The position numbers were made by a program, and so were the translations under genes. Positions 1 to 12,647 of a DNA stretch of 64,000 nucleotides are shown one piece after another. This DNA comes from Mycobacterium sp. (GTDB lineage: Bacteria; Actinomycetota; Actinomycetes; Mycobacteriales; Mycobacteriaceae), in assembly GCA_021732005.1 (NCBI GenBank), contig JAKFVT010000027.1, positions 62,001 to 126,000 on the forward strand, given 5' to 3'. Below the pieces are notes generated by a model that saw only the letters and a program-made list of their open reading frames with translations, made no database searches and was not told the DNA's origin. Each line of letters starts with the position of its first letter. Position 1 is the stretch's first letter.

Positions 1-504
1 CTCGACCAGCGCGGTCATGCCCAGCGACTCGGTGCGCTCCAGCAGCGACTCCAGGGCCGGCTGCTCGAGCGCGGCGACGATGAGCAACAGCATGTCCGCG
101 CCGTGCGCCCTGGCCTCATGAATCTGATACGGCCGGACGATGAAGTCTTTGCGCAGCACCGGGATTCGCACGGCCGAACGCACCGCGTCGAGATCGGCCA
201 GCGATCCGTGGAAGCGGCGTTCCTCGGTGAGCACACTGATCACGCGGGCGCCGCCGCTCTCATACGCGCGAGCCAACTCGGCGGGGTCGGCGATATTGGC
301 CAGCTGGCCGCGGGAAGGGCTGGCGCGCTTCACTTCGGCAATCACGGCGATACCCGGCGCGCGCAGCGCGGCCAGCACGTTCAGCGGCGCCGGCGCGGCC
401 TCCGCGGCGGCCTTGACCTCAGCCAGACTGATGATCGCCTCGCGGGCGGCAACGTCGGCGCGCACTCCCTCGATGATCGAGTCGAGCACGCTTGCCGAAG
501 TCAT
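1..504 (-). CDS. trpC: Indole-3-glycerol phosphate synthase (C-terminus cut by window edge)
   Basis: TrpC closes the indole ring in tryptophan synthesis, converting CdRP to indole-3-glycerol phosphate in the cytoplasm. The 168 visible codons cover the N-terminal part of the TIM barrel. They include the family-typical [12 protein letters not shown] segment (about residues 54-65, active-site Lys), [11 protein letters not shown] (about 90-100) and [18 protein letters not shown] (about 113-130). The rest of the barrel lies beyond the window edge. The ATG is preceded by a GAGAAGGG stretch about 10 nt upstream. It lies downstream of trpE and a Trp-operon membrane gene on the same strand, separated from the latter by about 80 bp that I could not assign. 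Identification is secure; only the length is incomplete. Confidence 0.95.
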   Translation of the reverse strand, partial: MTSASVLDSIIEGVRADVAAREAIISLAEVKAAAEAAPAPLNVLAALRAPGIAVIAEVKRASPSRGQLANIADPAELARAYESGGARVISVLTEERRFHGSLADLDAVRSAVRIPVLRKDFIVRPYQIHEARAHGADMLLLIVAALEQPALESLLERTESLGMTALVE

Positions 505-585
505 GGCTGCCGGATCCCTTCTCACGCCCTGGCGATCTCGCTTGCGTCGTCCAGTGAAGGGTAGTCGTATCGAGCCGCGCATCCG

Positions 586-1185
586 TCACCGACCCTCGGT
601 GTCGGTACGACGATCTGTGGGATCGACACCTTCGTCGAGCGCATCCCACATGCCCCGCTCCGAAACGCCCGTATCCGTGTCCTCGCTACGCGCGGCGCTA
701 CGACGAACCGCCGGCGCCGCATATTTGGCGGTGGCCTGGCGCCCGGAGGCCGCCGAGCGCATCAGGAGGACGGCAGCGACCAGGGCACATGCCGCCGCGC
801 CGATGGTCAGCCCGGCGCCGAGGTACTCCCGGCCGCTGGCGACCAGCGTGTGAACCGGGATCTGGGCGAGTTCGGCGGCGCGCGGACCGACGTCCGGGGT
901 GCGGATCAAACTGACACCGAGGTAACCGAGCAGCAGGGTGACCACCGCCACCAGCACCGCGACCGCGCGCAGGCCCCATCCCCGTACCGCCAGCCCGGCC
1001 ACCGCGGCGGCGAGCAGCAGAACGGCCAGCGGCAGCAGGGCGTTGGACCAGCTGGCACCGGTCAGCGTCACCGTTTTGGGCTGCCCGAGACCGTCGAACG
1101 ACGTTACCGACACCCAGGTGAGCCGGGAGGCCACCCACAGCAGCACCGCCGCGACGACCAGCAGCAGCTGTCCGACGCGGATCAC
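586..1185 (-). CDS. Trp-operon-associated membrane protein (TIGR02234-like)
   Basis: This 199-residue membrane protein has no known function. Four hydrophobic segments are visible, at about residues 3-20, 47-66, 70-92 and 122-142. A polar, probably cytoplasmic tail follows, rich in Arg, Asp and Thr. Proteins of this kind recur between trpE and trpC in actinobacteria and are grouped as the trp-operon-associated membrane family. The start ATG overlaps the trpE stop by 4 nt, which points to coupled translation. I infer a role linked to tryptophan metabolism only from this conserved position; nothing in the sequence shows a catalytic site. Confidence 0.85.
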   Translation of the reverse strand: MIRVGQLLLVVAAVLLWVASRLTWVSVTSFDGLGQPKTVTLTGASWSNALLPLAVLLLAAAVAGLAVRGWGLRAVAVLVAVVTLLLGYLGVSLIRTPDVGPRAAELAQIPVHTLVASGREYLGAGLTIGAAACALVAAVLLMRSAASGRQATAKYAAPAVRRSAARSEDTDTGVSERGMWDALDEGVDPTDRRTDTEGR

Positions 1186-2702
1186 GGGGCACTCAGCGTT
1201 TCGGCGGCGGCGATCGCGTTCAGTACCGCCTTGGCCTTGTTGGCGGACTCGTTGTACTCGTAGGGACCGTTGGAGTCGGCCACCACGCCACCACCGGCCT
1301 GCACGTAGGCGGTGCCCTTACTCATCAGGGCGGTGCGGATGGCAATGGCGAAGTCGGCATTGCCGGCGAAGTCCAGATAGCCGACGACCCCGCCGTAGAG
1401 GCCGCGACGGGTCTTCTCCACCCCTTCGATGAGCTCCATGGCCCGCACCTTCGGCGCACCGGTCAGCGTGCCGGCCGGGAAGCAGGCCGTCACCGCATCA
1501 AGGGCCGTGCGGCCGTCGGCGAGCAGCCCGGTGACCGTCGACACGATGTGCATGACGTGGCTGTAGCGCTCGATGTGGCTGTAGTCCTCGACGCGCACCG
1601 TGCCCGGGACACACACCCGGCCGAGGTCGTTGCGTCCGAGGTCGACCAGCATCAGGTGCTCGGAGCGTTCCTTCTCGTCGGCCAGCAACTCCTTCTCGAG
1701 CAGCTGGTCTTCCTCCTCGGTCTGGCCGCGCCACCGTGTTCCGGCGATCGGATGTGTTGTGGCCCAGCCGTCCTTCACCGTCACCAACGACTCCGGGCTG
1801 GAGCCGACGATCGAAAACGCCGTTCCCCCAGTCTCATCCGGCACGTGCATGAGATACATGTACGGGCTGGGATTGGTGACCCGCAGCATCCGGTACACAT
1901 CGATCGGGTCGACGGCGGTGTCGATCTCGAAGCGCTGCGAGGGCACCACCTGGAATGCCTCACCGGCCTCGATCTCCTTGACCAGGCGCTCGACGATCTC
2001 GCTGTACTCCTCCATCGTGCGCTGGGAGCGGTGCCGAGACTGAGGGCGGGAGTAGGTCGCCACGGTCGACGACAGGGGTTGGCCGAGCGCCTGGGTCATC
2101 ACGTCGAGGCGCGCGACGGCGTCGTCGTAGGCCTCGTCCACCCGCTCGTCGGTGCCGTTCCAGTTCACCGCGTTGGCGATCAGGGTGATGGTGCCCTCGT
2201 GATGGTCGACGGCGGCCAGATCGGTGGCCAGCAGCAGGAGCATGTCGGGCAGGCCGAGGTCGTCGGTGACCAACTCGGGCAGCCGCTCGAGGCGCCGGAC
2301 GAAGTCGTAGGCGAAGAATCCGACCATGCCGCCCGACAGGGGTGGCACTCCGGCCAGCGATTCGGTGGACAGCAACGTCATCGTCTCGTGCAGGGCCTGC
2401 AACGGATCGCCACCGGTCGGGGCGTCCTGCGGGGTGGCGCCCAGCCAGACGGCCTCGCCGTCACGCACGGTCAGCGCCGAGGGTGCGCCCGCCCCGATGA
2501 ACGACCAGCGCGACCACGACCGGCCGTTCTCGGCGGACTCGAGCAGGAATGTTCCGGGCCGGTTGGCCGCCAGTTTCCGGTACGCCGAAAGCGGTGTCTC
2601 GCTGTCGGCGAGCACCTTGCGGATCACCGGCACCACGCGATGTACGGCGGCCAGCGCCCGGAACTCCTCACGCGTGGTGGTGGCGGCGAGGTTGGATTGC
2701 AC
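1182..2702 (-). CDS. trpE: Anthranilate synthase component I
   Basis: TrpE makes anthranilate from chorismate, the first committed step of tryptophan synthesis. It normally uses ammonia from a TrpG glutamine amidotransferase, which is not in this window. The 506-residue product matches the usual length. It shows the chorismate-binding domain with [42 protein letters not shown] and a C-terminal [10 protein letters not shown] segment. I chose the GTG start because GGGAGGAT lies 7 nt upstream and the frame before it lacks TrpE similarity. The N-terminal region carries the LLES motif of the tryptophan feedback site (about residue 50), so feedback inhibition is likely. It overlaps the next gene by 4 nt and diverges from the peroxiredoxin gene. 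Confidence 0.96.
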   Translation of the reverse strand: MQSNLAATTTREEFRALAAVHRVVPVIRKVLADSETPLSAYRKLAANRPGTFLLESAENGRSWSRWSFIGAGAPSALTVRDGEAVWLGATPQDAPTGGDPLQALHETMTLLSTESLAGVPPLSGGMVGFFAYDFVRRLERLPELVTDDLGLPDMLLLLATDLAAVDHHEGTITLIANAVNWNGTDERVDEAYDDAVARLDVMTQALGQPLSSTVATYSRPQSRHRSQRTMEEYSEIVERLVKEIEAGEAFQVVPSQRFEIDTAVDPIDVYRMLRVTNPSPYMYLMHVPDETGGTAFSIVGSSPESLVTVKDGWATTHPIAGTRWRGQTEEEDQLLEKELLADEKERSEHLMLVDLGRNDLGRVCVPGTVRVEDYSHIERYSHVMHIVSTVTGLLADGRTALDAVTACFPAGTLTGAPKVRAMELIEGVEKTRRGLYGGVVGYLDFAGNADFAIAIRTALMSKGTAYVQAGGGVVADSNGPYEYNESANKAKAVLNAIAAAETLSAP

Positions 2703-2743
2703 GGGTACATCCTCCCAGACCCGCCGTGCCCGATTGACCGGCG

Positions 2744-2749
2744 TAGCCT
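2744..2749 (+). promoter_or_regulatory. Probable -10 element (TAGCCT) of the peroxiredoxin gene
   Basis: TAGCCT fits the actinobacterial TANNNT -10 pattern. It ends 6 nt before the ATG, so transcription would start at or next to the start codon, giving a leaderless mRNA. No Shine-Dalgarno sequence is visible before the ATG, in agreement with this. I found no convincing -35 at the right distance. Inferred from spacing only. Confidence 0.45.
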
Positions 2750-2755
2750 GCACCC

Positions 2756-3220
2756 ATGAAACGTGGAGACCGGGTTGCGGACTTCGAACTGCCGGACCAG
2801 AGCGGCACCGTGCGCTCACTGACTGAATTGCTGGCCGATGGCCCGATCGTGCTGTTCTTCTACCCCGCCGCGATGACGCCCGGCTGCACCAAGGAAGCGT
2901 GTCATTTCCGCGACCTCGGCTCGGAGTTCGCCGCACTCGGCGCCAACCGGGTGGGCATCAGCACCGACGCGGTGGACAAGCAGGCCCGGTTCGCCGACTC
3001 CCAGAATTTCGACTACCCGCTGCTGTCCGACGCCGACGGCGCGATCGCCACCGCGTTCGGCGTGAAGCGCGGGCTGCTGGGCAAGCTGATCCCGGTGAAG
3101 CGCACGACGTTCGTCATCGACACCGATCGCACGGTGCTCGAGGTCATCTCCAGCGAGGTCAACATGGACGCCCATGCGGACAAGGCGCTGGAGGTGCTGC
3201 GTCAGCGCCAGAAGGCCTGA
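2756..3220 (+). CDS. bcp: Thioredoxin-dependent peroxiredoxin, BCP/PrxQ family
   Basis: A cytoplasmic peroxidase of 154 residues that should reduce hydrogen peroxide and organic peroxides at the expense of thioredoxin or a similar donor. The thioredoxin-fold AhpC/TSA domain fills the protein. The [18 protein letters not shown] block holds the peroxidatic Cys44, with a second Cys49 five residues later, the usual resolving position in the PrxQ group. It resembles the M. tuberculosis BcpB lineage and holds the same place next to trpE. The downstream ABC ATPase starts 6 nt after its stop, so both may share one transcript. Confidence 0.93.
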   Translation: MKRGDRVADFELPDQSGTVRSLTELLADGPIVLFFYPAAMTPGCTKEACHFRDLGSEFAALGANRVGISTDAVDKQARFADSQNFDYPLLSDADGAIATAFGVKRGLLGKLIPVKRTTFVIDTDRTVLEVISSEVNMDAHADKALEVLRQRQKA

Positions 3221-3226
3221 CGACGC

Positions 3227-4021
3227 GTGTCGATTCTGCGTCTGTCGGATGTGACGTTCCGCCGCAACGGCAAGCAGATCATCGACGGCATATCGCTCAC
3301 GGTGGAGCGCGGCGAGCACTGGGCACTACTCGGCCCCAACGGTGCGGGCAAAAGCACCCTGCTCGGTTTCTGCGCCGCCGAGACGTTCCCGACCACCGGC
3401 ACGGTCACGGTACTCGGCCGCCAGATGGGACGCACCGATCTGGCCGCGCTGCGCCGTTCGATCGGATATGTCAATCCCCGCCACCGCCTTCAGTATTCGC
3501 TGACGGTGCGCGAAGTGGTGCTCACCGGCATCACCGCCACCATCGACCTGCCGATGCGCTGGACGCCGAGCCCGGAACAGGCTGAGCACGCCGACGCGAT
3601 GATCGCCGCGGTGGGGATGAGCCGTAAGTCCGACGACGTGTGGCCGACGCTGTCACAGGGTGAGCGTGGCCGCGCTCTCATTGCGCGAGCACTGGTTTCG
3701 GAGCCCGAACTGCTCCTGCTCGACGAGCCGACGACCGGGCTGGACGTCGCCGCCCGCGAGCAGCTGCTGGAGACCATCGACAGCCTCGACCACACCCATC
3801 CCGACGTCGCGTCGATCCTGGTGACCCATCACCTCGAAGAGCTGCCGACCACCACCACCCACGCGCTGCTGATCTCGGACGGGCGCACGGTGGCGAGTGG
3901 GCCTGCGCGCGAGGCGATTTCGACTGACAATGTCACCGTCGCGTTCTCGCACCCGATCGTGGTCGGCTATCAGCAGGGCCGCTGGACCGCGCGGGCCAAG
4001 GCGACGGCGATCGACGTCTAG
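3227..4021 (+). CDS. ABC transporter ATP-binding protein without a linked permease
   Basis: A 264-residue ABC ATPase. Walker A is GPNGAGKST at residues 36-44, the signature is LSQGERGRALIARAL, Walker B is LLLLDEPTTGLD, and the switch His lies in ILVTHHLEEL. The GTG start is 6 nt after the peroxiredoxin stop. Its closest look is to the ModF/YlmA-type single ATPases. I see no membrane permease or substrate-binding gene beside it, so the transported substrate is unknown and it could act with a permease elsewhere or in a non-transport role. The family assignment is firm; the function is open. Confidence 0.88.
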   Translation: MSILRLSDVTFRRNGKQIIDGISLTVERGEHWALLGPNGAGKSTLLGFCAAETFPTTGTVTVLGRQMGRTDLAALRRSIGYVNPRHRLQYSLTVREVVLTGITATIDLPMRWTPSPEQAEHADAMIAAVGMSRKSDDVWPTLSQGERGRALIARALVSEPELLLLDEPTTGLDVAAREQLLETIDSLDHTHPDVASILVTHHLEELPTTTTHALLISDGRTVASGPAREAISTDNVTVAFSHPIVVGYQQGRWTARAKATAIDV

Positions 4022-4069
4022 TTGTCCGTTTGACGCTCCTGGTCAGGTAGCCGGGGTTATCGTGCTGGA

Positions 4070-4114
4070 GTGACGAGGGCGTCGGAGGCCCGCTCGTGGT
4101 GGTACGGGAACTGA
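4070..4114 (+). CDS. Candidate leaderless leader peptide (14 aa, Trp-Trp-Tyr)
   Basis: A short GTG frame encoding MTRASEARSWWYGN and ending 7 nt before the ATG of the flavin oxidoreductase. A good -10 element, TATCGT, lies at 4058-4063. It ends 6 nt before the GTG, so the transcript may begin on this start codon, the arrangement of leaderless genes in mycobacteria. The run of two Trp and a Tyr near the end would suit translation-dependent control by aromatic tRNA charging. I see no strong terminator hairpin in the short gap, so coupling or reinitiation is likelier than classical attenuation. It may also be chance. Confidence 0.3.
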   Translation: MTRASEARSWWYGN

Positions 4115-4121
4115 CGGCGCC

Positions 4122-5591
4122 ATGAGCGCCCTCACGCGTCGCGAACTGCTGACTGCGATGGGTGTCGCGGCCGCAGGTATTGCGGTGTCCTGTGCGGCGG
4201 ACAACGCCTGGGACGATCTGCGGAACCGGTTGCGTGGCCCGCTGTTGCGGCCCGGACAGCCGGATTTCGCGCCGTTGACCACCCCGCGCAATCTTCGCTT
4301 CGCGGCTACGGTGCCGGCGGCAGTGGCCCTGTGCGCCGATGCCGACGATGTAGCGACTGCTATCCGCTGGGCACGAAAGACCAACACCCCGTTCGCGATT
4401 CGCGGTGGCGGCCACAACTATGCGCGTGCATCCAGTACGGACGGGCTGCTGATCTCCACCCGGACGATGAACGCAGCGACGATAAACGGCAACTCGTTGC
4501 GTGCGGGCGCCGGGGTGCGCAACGCTGACCTCGCCGCACTGCTCCCGCGCACTGACCACGGCCGACTTCTGTTGCCCGGCGGGAACTGTCCGGGTGTCGG
4601 TGTGGCGGGACTGACTCTCGGCGGCGGAATCGGGCCGAACGCGCCGTGGGCCGGCCTCACCGCTGACCGCTTACGCACAGTCACGCTCGTCACCGCTGCC
4701 GGTGACATCGTAACGGCGAGCGGGGCCGAGAACGTGGATGTGTTCTGGGCGCTTCGCGGCGGCGCCGGCGGTAATTTCGGCGTCGTGACCGATATGGAGT
4801 TCGAACTCGTCGAAGTTCCGACCACCCCGGTCACCACAGCCGAGATCGTCGTCACCGGCCGCGATGCCGCACTGGCGACAGCGTTGGCGTTTCAGGGACT
4901 TCGCCACCAAGCCGAACGCATTGCGACCGGAAATCTGTACCTGGGCCACAGTCAAGACGGAGTCGAGGCCGTCCTGACAACGCAGATCCTCGCCGACGAG
5001 AGGAACGCCCGGGACCTGTTGACCCGGCTGCTGGCGATCCCCGGCGTCCACGCCGAGATCACCCAGCGGAGCTGGTGGGACGCCTACGGCTGGTACGTGA
5101 CGCCACCGTCGCCTGCGTACTCCTTCTGGGATCGTTCACTCTATGCCGACGACTTCCTGTCCGGTGAGGTCCTGTCGGCGGCCCTCGATGTCGTCGCGCG
5201 ATTTCCCGCAGGCGCCGAACGTTACGGCGCGATGGGCCTTTACGGCTGGGTCGGTGGCGCGGTGCATGATGTCGAGGCTGCCGCGACCGCATATGTTCAC
5301 CGCCGTGCGCGGGTATTGGTCGAGATGTCGGCCGGCTGGCCCACTCCACCCACTCCGGGCGCTCCCGTAACCGCTATCCCCGACGACATCCGTGGGTGGG
5401 AAGAGGAACTGTGGGAGACGCTGCTGCCGCACACCACCGGTCGCTCCTACCAGAATTTCCCCGACCCCGAATTGCCGGACTGGGCCACCGCGTATTACGG
5501 CGACAACCTCGGGCGCCTCAGCCAGGTCAAGGCGACCTGGGATCCGGGTGGCCTGTTCACCTACCCTCAGTCGGTTCCGCAGGCTCGCTGA
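4122..5591 (+). CDS. Secreted FAD-linked oxidoreductase, berberine-bridge-enzyme type
   Basis: A 489-residue flavoprotein with an N-terminal FAD_binding_4 domain and a C-terminal BBE segment (SYQNFPDPEL, about residues 440-450, then YGDNLGRLSQVKATWDPGG). His98 in RGGGHNY and Cys156 in GGNCPGVGVAGLTLGGG match the two residues that attach FAD covalently in this family. The N-terminus (TRRELL, a hydrophobic stretch, then AVSC at 21-24) looks like a Tat signal with a possible lipobox, so the enzyme is probably exported folded and may be lipid-anchored. Family members oxidise sugars, alcohols or alkaloids; the substrate here cannot be told. A possible short leader ORF precedes it. Confidence 0.85.
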   Translation: MSALTRRELLTAMGVAAAGIAVSCAADNAWDDLRNRLRGPLLRPGQPDFAPLTTPRNLRFAATVPAAVALCADADDVATAIRWARKTNTPFAIRGGGHNYARASSTDGLLISTRTMNAATINGNSLRAGAGVRNADLAALLPRTDHGRLLLPGGNCPGVGVAGLTLGGGIGPNAPWAGLTADRLRTVTLVTAAGDIVTASGAENVDVFWALRGGAGGNFGVVTDMEFELVEVPTTPVTTAEIVVTGRDAALATALAFQGLRHQAERIATGNLYLGHSQDGVEAVLTTQILADERNARDLLTRLLAIPGVHAEITQRSWWDAYGWYVTPPSPAYSFWDRSLYADDFLSGEVLSAALDVVARFPAGAERYGAMGLYGWVGGAVHDVEAAATAYVHRRARVLVEMSAGWPTPPTPGAPVTAIPDDIRGWEEELWETLLPHTTGRSYQNFPDPELPDWATAYYGDNLGRLSQVKATWDPGGLFTYPQSVPQAR

Positions 5592-5606
5592 CCAACCGAC
5601 CTGGGA

Positions 5607-5954
5607 TCACTTGTCCGGCGCCAGGATCTGGTCGGCGTCGAAGCAGCTGTGATCGCCGGTATGGCACGCCCCGCCGACTTGGTCGACCTCCAGCAGCACC
5701 GCGTCGCCGTCGCAGTCCAGCCGCACCGAGTGCACATGCTGGGTGTGCCCGGAGGTCGCGCCCTTGACCCAGTACTCACCGCGCGAGCGCGAATAGTAGG
5801 TCGCTTCGCGGGTTTCCAGCGTGCGGGCCAGCGCCTCGTCGTCCATCCAGGCGACCATCAGGACGTCGCCGCTGCCACGCTCCTGCGCGATCGCGGCGAA
5901 CAGCCCGTTGGCGTCGCGCTTGAGCCGCTTGGCGATATCCGGGTCAAGGTTCAT
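5607..5954 (-). CDS. hisI: Phosphoribosyl-AMP cyclohydrolase
   Basis: HisI opens the adenine ring of PR-AMP to form ProFAR, the third step of histidine synthesis. The 115-residue protein is the single-domain form, without the HisE pyrophosphohydrolase domain, as is usual in mycobacteria. Metal-binding and active-site segments are visible: [28 protein letters not shown], the DCDGD motif and a late [11 protein letters not shown] with two Cys that bind zinc. It is the last gene of the histidine operon and its ATG overlaps the hisF stop by 4 nt. Confidence 0.96.
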   Translation of the reverse strand: MNLDPDIAKRLKRDANGLFAAIAQERGSGDVLMVAWMDDEALARTLETREATYYSRSRGEYWVKGATSGHTQHVHSVRLDCDGDAVLLEVDQVGGACHTGDHSCFDADQILAPDK

Positions 5955-6724
5955 CGAACGGTGATTCCCTTCGCGGCCATCGCCGCCTTCACCTCACCGA
6001 TAGTCAGCTCGCCGAAATGGAAGACGCTGGCCGCCAACACCGCATCGGCTCCCGACTCGACGGCGGGCGCGAAGTCGCCGACCGCGCCGGCACCGCCACT
6101 GGCGATCACCGGGACCGTGACCGCCTTGCGGACCGCACGCAGCATCGCCAGATCGAAACCGGCTTTGGTGCCGTCGGCGTCCATCGAGTTCAGCAGGATC
6201 TCGCCGACACCCAATTCGGCTCCGCGTCTTGCCCATTCGACCGCGTCGATACCGGTCCCCTGCCGGCCACCGTGCGTGGTGACCTCCCAGCCCGACGGGG
6301 TCGGCGCCGATCCGGCCGGCACCGTGCGGGCATCCACCGACAGCACGATGCACTGCGAGCCGAACTGCCGGGACAACTCGGCGAGCAGTTCAGGGCGGGC
6401 GATCGCGGCGGTGTTCACCGAGACCTTGTCGGCCCCGGCGCGCAGCAACACGTCGACATCCTCGACCGATCGCACTCCACCGCCGACGGTGAGCGGAATG
6501 AACACCTGCTCGGCGGTGCGCCGCACCACGTCGAGCATCGTCGCGCGGCCCGACGAGGACGCCGTGACGTCCAGGAAGGTCAGCTCGTCGGCACCCTCGG
6601 CGTCATAGACGGCGGCCAGTTCGACGGGATCGCCTGCATCCCGGAGGTTTTCGAAGTTCACACCCTTGACCACCCGGCCGGCATCGACGTCCAGGCAGGG
6701 AATCACACGCACCGCGACGTCCAT
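5951..6724 (-). CDS. hisF: Imidazole glycerol phosphate synthase, cyclase subunit
   Basis: HisF uses ammonia from HisH to convert PRFAR to imidazole glycerol phosphate and AICAR. The 257-residue TIM barrel shows [19 protein letters not shown] at the start with the catalytic Asp, [13 protein letters not shown] (phosphate binding) and the second catalytic Asp in [15 protein letters not shown]. The ATG chosen begins the conserved N-terminus; the frame stays open upstream but without HisF similarity. It overlaps the stop codon of impA, and hisI follows with another overlap. Confidence 0.96.
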   Translation of the reverse strand: MDVAVRVIPCLDVDAGRVVKGVNFENLRDAGDPVELAAVYDAEGADELTFLDVTASSSGRATMLDVVRRTAEQVFIPLTVGGGVRSVEDVDVLLRAGADKVSVNTAAIARPELLAELSRQFGSQCIVLSVDARTVPAGSAPTPSGWEVTTHGGRQGTGIDAVEWARRGAELGVGEILLNSMDADGTKAGFDLAMLRAVRKAVTVPVIASGGAGAVGDFAPAVESGADAVLAASVFHFGELTIGEVKAAMAAKGITVR

Positions 6725-7527
6725 CAGAGGTAATTCTCCGGAGGACCGACCCGGTCGAGGATCTCCATGACGCGCTCGTGCACACCGGGGGCGGCGGCCA
6801 GCGCGGCCCGCGACGACGGCGTCCAGTGCTCTCCGGACAGGTCGGTGACGACTCCGCCGGCCGAGCGTACAAGGGCGACTCCGGCGGCGTGATCCCAGAT
6901 GTGATCGCCGAAACTGATTGCCGCACCCATGATTCCGGACGACACGTACGCGAAGTCGACACCGGTCGCGCCGTGCATGCGCAGCTTCGAACAGACCCGG
7001 CTCAGATTCTCCAGCACGGCCAGCCGGTAGCGGCCGGGGAAACGTCCCCGCCAGTCGACGTTGAACGTTCCGATACCGATCACGCACTGGCCGATCTCGC
7101 CGTGCCCGATCGGGACTTGCGCTTTCCCGTTGTAGTACACCGGGCCGCCCACCACCGTGCTGTACCGCTGGTCGGTGAACGGCAGCCAGGTCAGCCCGGC
7201 GACGGGCTCGCCGTCCCGCAGCAGACCCAGCAGGATCGCGGCCATCGGCGACCCTGCGGCGTAGTTGAAGGTGCCGTCGATCGGGTCGAGCACCCAGACC
7301 AGCGGGGAGTCGATTGGGGCGCCGCCGAATTCCTCGCCGTGCACACCGATGCCGGTGGTCGCCTCCAAAGCCTGGACCACCTGGCGTTCGATGGCCAGGT
7401 CCACCTCGGTGGCGAAGTCGTTGCCCTTCTTCTGCACGGCCGAGTCGGCCCGGTGCCCGGCGATGAACGGTGCGGACGCCTCGTCCAGAATCACCGCCGC
7501 CTGGGCCACCAGGGTGTCGAGGTCCAC
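6724..7527 (-). CDS. impA: Inositol-1-monophosphatase family protein
   Basis: A 267-residue Mg2+/Li+-sensitive phosphatase fold. The diagnostic motifs are present: HGEEFGG with the metal-binding Glu, [12 protein letters not shown] with two metal Asp, and [15 protein letters not shown] near the C-terminus. Mycobacterial ImpA is placed at the same spot in the his operon and is regarded as an inositol monophosphatase supplying myo-inositol for phosphatidylinositol and mycothiol. Its position between hisA and hisF also makes histidinol-phosphatase activity conceivable, since some members of this fold do that step. The GTG start shares one base with the hisA stop (TAGTG). Confidence 0.9.
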   Translation of the reverse strand: MDLDTLVAQAAVILDEASAPFIAGHRADSAVQKKGNDFATEVDLAIERQVVQALEATTGIGVHGEEFGGAPIDSPLVWVLDPIDGTFNYAAGSPMAAILLGLLRDGEPVAGLTWLPFTDQRYSTVVGGPVYYNGKAQVPIGHGEIGQCVIGIGTFNVDWRGRFPGRYRLAVLENLSRVCSKLRMHGATGVDFAYVSSGIMGAAISFGDHIWDHAAGVALVRSAGGVVTDLSGEHWTPSSRAALAAAPGVHERVMEILDRVGPPENYL

Positions 7528-8261
7528 TATTGGCTCACCGCGGCAAGCGCCTCCGGCAGCGTGAATCGGCCGGCGTAGAGCGCCTTTCCGACGATCGCGC
7601 CTTCCACACCGCTGTCGACCAGCGTCGCGATCGCGCGCAGATCGTCCAGGCTGGACACGCCTCCCGACGCGATGACCGGCGCGTCGGTGCACTCGGCCAC
7701 ACCTTCGAGCAGGTCGAGGTTGGGTCCGGTGAGAGTGCCGTCCTTGGTGACATCGGTGACCACGAACCGCGAACAGCCTTCGCTGTCAAGGCGTTCCAGC
7801 ACATGCCACAGATCCCCGCCGTCGGTCTCCCAGCCGCGGCCGCGCAGCCGGTGCTCCCCCTCGACGATCTGCACGTCCAGGCCGACGGCGACCTTGTCGC
7901 CGTACTCGGCGATCGCAGCCGCGCACCACAGTGGGTTCTCCAGCGCCGCAGTGCCGATGTTGACCCGGGTGCAGCCGGTCGCCAGCGCAGCCTTGAGCGA
8001 CTCGTCGTCGCGGATCCCGCCGGACAGTTCGACGTTCACGTCGAGCTGCCCGACGACCTCGGCCAGCAGTTCACGGTTGGAGCCGCGACCGAATGCGGCG
8101 TCGAGGTCCACCAGGTGGATCCATTCGGCGCCGTCGCGCTGCCAGGTCAGTGCGGCGTCCAGCGCCGAACCGTACTCGGTCTCGCTGCCGGCCTTGCCCT
8201 GCACCAGACGGACCGCCTTGCCCTCGACCACGTCGACGGCAGGTAACAAAATCAGTGGCAC
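7527..8261 (-). CDS. priA: Bifunctional HisA/TrpF isomerase PriA
   Basis: A 244-residue TIM barrel that isomerises ProFAR to PRFAR. In actinobacteria that lack trpF it also performs the PRA isomerase step of tryptophan synthesis. The catalytic Asp pair appears as [18 protein letters not shown] (Asp near residue 10) and [14 protein letters not shown] (about 170-183). Phosphate loops are [10 protein letters not shown] and IASGGVSS. The Arg in LVQGKAG and the longer loops match actinobacterial PriA. No separate trpF is seen near trpC or trpE here, which fits the dual role; this part is inferred from the family. Its GTG start lies 2 nt after the hisH stop. Confidence 0.93.
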   Translation of the reverse strand: MPLILLPAVDVVEGKAVRLVQGKAGSETEYGSALDAALTWQRDGAEWIHLVDLDAAFGRGSNRELLAEVVGQLDVNVELSGGIRDDESLKAALATGCTRVNIGTAALENPLWCAAAIAEYGDKVAVGLDVQIVEGEHRLRGRGWETDGGDLWHVLERLDSEGCSRFVVTDVTKDGTLTGPNLDLLEGVAECTDAPVIASGGVSSLDDLRAIATLVDSGVEGAIVGKALYAGRFTLPEALAAVSQ

Positions 8262-8263
8262 TC

Positions 8264-8880
8264 TTACAGCCCCTCAACCCAATTGGTGAGCAACGCCGCA
8301 CCGGCGTCACCGCTCTTCTCCGGATGAAATTGTGTCGCCGACAGCGGACCGTCTTCGACCGCGGCCAGGAACCGCACGTGATGGCTGGCCCAGGTCAGCT
8401 TCGCCTCGGGTGCGCCCTCCCACTTCTGCGCCGCATAAGAGTGCACGAAGTAGAACCGGGTGTCGGCGTCGAGCCCCTTGAACAGCACACTGTCCGGCGC
8501 CGCGTCGACGACGTTCCAGCCCATGTGCGGGATCACCGGCGCCTCCAGCCGGGTGACCGAGCCCGGCCACTGCCCACAGCCCTTCGATTCGACCCCGAAC
8601 TCCACGCCGCGGGCGAACAGGATCTGCATGCCCACGCACACGCCGAGCACCGGCCGGCCCGCGGCAACCCGCTCGGCGATGATGCGGTCGCCCCCGATGC
8701 CGCGCAGGCCGACCATGCACGCCTCGAACGCGCCGACCCCGGGCACCACCAGGCCGTCGGCGTTGAGCGCACGCTGCGCGTCGGCGGTCACCTCGACGTC
8801 GGCCCCGGTACGTTCCAGCGCCCGCTGCGCCGAGCGCAGGTTGCCCGAGCCGTAGTCCAGGACGACGACGGATCTAGCTG

Positions 8881-8884
<4 letters not shown>
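8264..8884 (-). CDS. hisH: Imidazole glycerol phosphate synthase, glutaminase subunit
   Basis: HisH is the class I glutamine amidotransferase that feeds ammonia to HisF. The 206-residue protein has the nucleophile Cys83 in [10 protein letters not shown], the oxyanion segment [12 protein letters not shown], and the His-Glu pair in TQFHPEKSG near the C-terminus. Its neighbours hisB, hisA and hisF are on the same strand, and its start codon overlaps the hisB stop by 4 nt, so HisH and HisF should be made together. Confidence 0.96.
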
Positions 8885-11923
<3,039 letters not shown>

Positions 11924-11930
11924 CGGATCA

Positions 11931-11995
11931 ATTGTCCCCGATCGGTGCACCCGAATAAAAATCGATTGAGCGCGGCAGTCACCGGCCCGGATACT
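11931..11995. promoter_or_regulatory. Divergent promoters of the his operon and the LysE-type exporter
   Basis: Two opposed -10 elements sit close to the respective start codons. On the minus strand GACAAT (11936-11931) is 7 nt before the hisD ATG. On the plus strand GATACT (11990-11995) is 6 nt before the exporter ATG. Each matches TATAAT at four of six places. Neither gene has a Shine-Dalgarno sequence, so both transcripts are probably leaderless. I saw no T-box-like structure or histidine-rich leader ORF. Confidence 0.4.
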
Positions 11996-12001
11996 GCGGG
12001 T

Positions 12002-12637
12002 ATGCAATTCGAGCTGTGGCTGGCCTTCATCGGCGCCGCGATCGCCATCAGTGTGTCCCCCGGGGCCGGTGCGATCCAGTCCATGGCGACCGGTCTGGCG
12101 CACGGCCTGCGCCGCGGCTACTGGAGTATCACCGGGCTCGAGATCGGCCTGATGCTGCAACTCGTGGCGGTGGCCGTCGGCCTCGGCGCAGCGGTCGCGC
12201 AGTCGATCGTCGCATTCACGGTGATCAAGTGGATCGGCGTGGTCTACCTGGTCTATCTGGCCGTCCGCCAATGGCGCAGCAAGCCCTTTGACCTGGGTGA
12301 ACAGCTCGACACCACCGCCGGTGGCGGGCGGTGGTCCCTGCTGGTGCGCGGCTGCCTGGTCAATGTCACCAACCCCAAGGGGCTGGTGTTCCTGCTGGCT
12401 GTGCTCCCCCAGTTCGTCGTGCCGACCGCTCCGCTGCTGCCGCAGTACCTCGCCATCGGGGCGACGATGGTCGTGGTCGACCTGGTGGTGATGGGCGCCT
12501 ACACCGGGCTGGCATCCCGGCTGTTGCGGTGGCTGCGCACACCACGCCGGCAGAGAGCGATGAACCGGACGTTCTCCGGCCTGTTCGCGGCGGCGGCGGT
12601 GGTGCTGTCCCTGGTGCGCCGGGGCGCGGCCGCCTAA
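12002..12637 (+). CDS. LysE/RhtB-family amino-acid exporter
   Basis: A 211-residue polytopic membrane protein of the LysE superfamily. The N-terminal helix ends in [26 protein letters not shown], the typical P-G-P/A-type signature, followed by [35 protein letters not shown] marks the central helix. About six membrane segments are visible. Members export lysine, threonine, homoserine lactones or other small amino acids; the substrate cannot be assigned. The frame could extend upstream, but similarity begins at this ATG, which follows a -10 element by 6 nt. The next gene starts within 10 nt. Confidence 0.88.
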   Translation: MQFELWLAFIGAAIAISVSPGAGAIQSMATGLAHGLRRGYWSITGLEIGLMLQLVAVAVGLGAAVAQSIVAFTVIKWIGVVYLVYLAVRQWRSKPFDLGEQLDTTAGGGRWSLLVRGCLVNVTNPKGLVFLLAVLPQFVVPTAPLLPQYLAIGATMVVVDLVVMGAYTGLASRLLRWLRTPRRQRAMNRTFSGLFAAAAVVLSLVRRGAAA

Positions 12638-12647
12638 CGTGAGCGCC

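Noticed and set aside
1548..2759. A 403-codon plus-strand frame antisense to trpE
   Set aside because: Translation gives low-complexity sequence rich in Gly, His, Arg and Val without a family; the minus strand has an unmistakable TrpE.
6725..7087. N-terminal extension of HisF
   Set aside because: The sequence lies inside impA in another frame; the HisF signature starts at the ATG at 6724.
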